DNA from: Desulfobacterales bacterium
Lineage (GTDB): Bacteria > Desulfobacterota > Desulfobacteria > Desulfobacterales > Desulfobacteraceae
Length of the DNA stretch: 5,616 nt
Direction of reading: 5' to 3'
Assembly (NCBI GenBank): GCA_022361315.1
Contig: JAKSBB010000878.1
Coordinates: 1-5,616 of the forward strand
Part shown: piece by piece, positions 5,584 to 5,616 of the stretch
Layout: the number at the start of each line of letters is the position of its first letter
Position numbering within the stretch: the stretch's first letter is position 1
Translations under genes and position numbers: made by a program
Notes under the pieces: model-generated
What the model saw: the letters and a program-made list of their open reading frames with translations, nothing else
What the model was told of the DNA's origin: nothing
Databases searched by the model: none

Positions 5584-5616
5584 ATGAAGTTTTTCGAGTA
5601 TTTCAGCCAGGACGAC
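5584..5616 (+). CDS. Start of a divergent gene, possibly a leucine/valine-type amino acid dehydrogenase (partial, 11 codons)
   Basis: Only MKFFEYFSQDD is visible before the window ends. The start is well supported: a strong ribosome site, a matching sigma-54 promoter 58-73 bases upstream and no competing in-frame start. The peptide resembles the opening of leucine dehydrogenases (family pattern M-x-[ILF]-F-x-Y-M-x-x-x-D-Y, as in the Bacillus enzyme), which deaminate branched-chain amino acids to 2-oxoacids with NAD. That role would fit the neighbouring amino acid importer and RocR-like activator. Eleven residues are far too few for an assignment, so the product name is inference; the existence of the gene is much better supported than its function. 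Confidence 0.7.
   Translation, partial: MKFFEYFSQDD

Overview
The window looks like chromosomal DNA from a Gram-negative, amino-acid-using bacterium of roughly balanced base composition. The gene style (a periplasmic binding protein leading a Liv-type ABC operon, and a RocR-like PAS-AAA+-Fis activator) would suit a sulfate-reducing or related Desulfobacterota lineage, but that placement is an impression, not something the sequence proves. No mobile element, CRISPR array, tRNA or rRNA was seen.

Layout. From right to left on the minus strand there is a sigma-54-dependent activator (5265-3793), then a Liv-type (HAAT family) branched-chain amino acid/amide ABC transporter operon: periplasmic binding protein (3510-2254), LivG-type ATPase (2159-1431), LivF-type ATPase (1398-691) and a LivH-type permease (667 to beyond the left edge). 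The second permease (LivM type) is not in the window and would be expected to the left. At the far right, on the plus strand, a divergent gene begins at 5584; only 11 codons are visible, and they resemble the N-terminus of leucine/valine-type amino acid dehydrogenases (tentative).

Regulation is the most informative part. A sigma-54 (-24/-12) promoter is readable in front of the transporter operon (3580-3595, minus) and another in front of the divergent gene (5511-5526, plus). They share 13 of 16 bases and both have the exact 10-base GG-to-GC spacing. Upstream of each, at distances normal for enhancer sites, is an AT-rich palindrome followed directly by TTTACA(C/G), plus extra TTTTTACA copies. 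Three copies of this composite motif flank the activator gene, one on its downstream side and two on its upstream side. The simplest reading is that the activator binds these sites and switches on both the uptake operon and the divergent gene. This would parallel the RocR/BkdR logic of amino acid catabolism in Bacillus: sense the amino acid, import it, deaminate it.

Intergenic regions. The 282 bases between activator and binding-protein gene hold the enhancer-like cluster, a GC-rich hairpin and the sigma-54 promoter. The 318 bases between activator and divergent gene hold two enhancer-like clusters, the second sigma-54 promoter and a further TTTTTACAC in the leader. A strong hairpin without a clear U-tract separates the binding-protein gene from livG.
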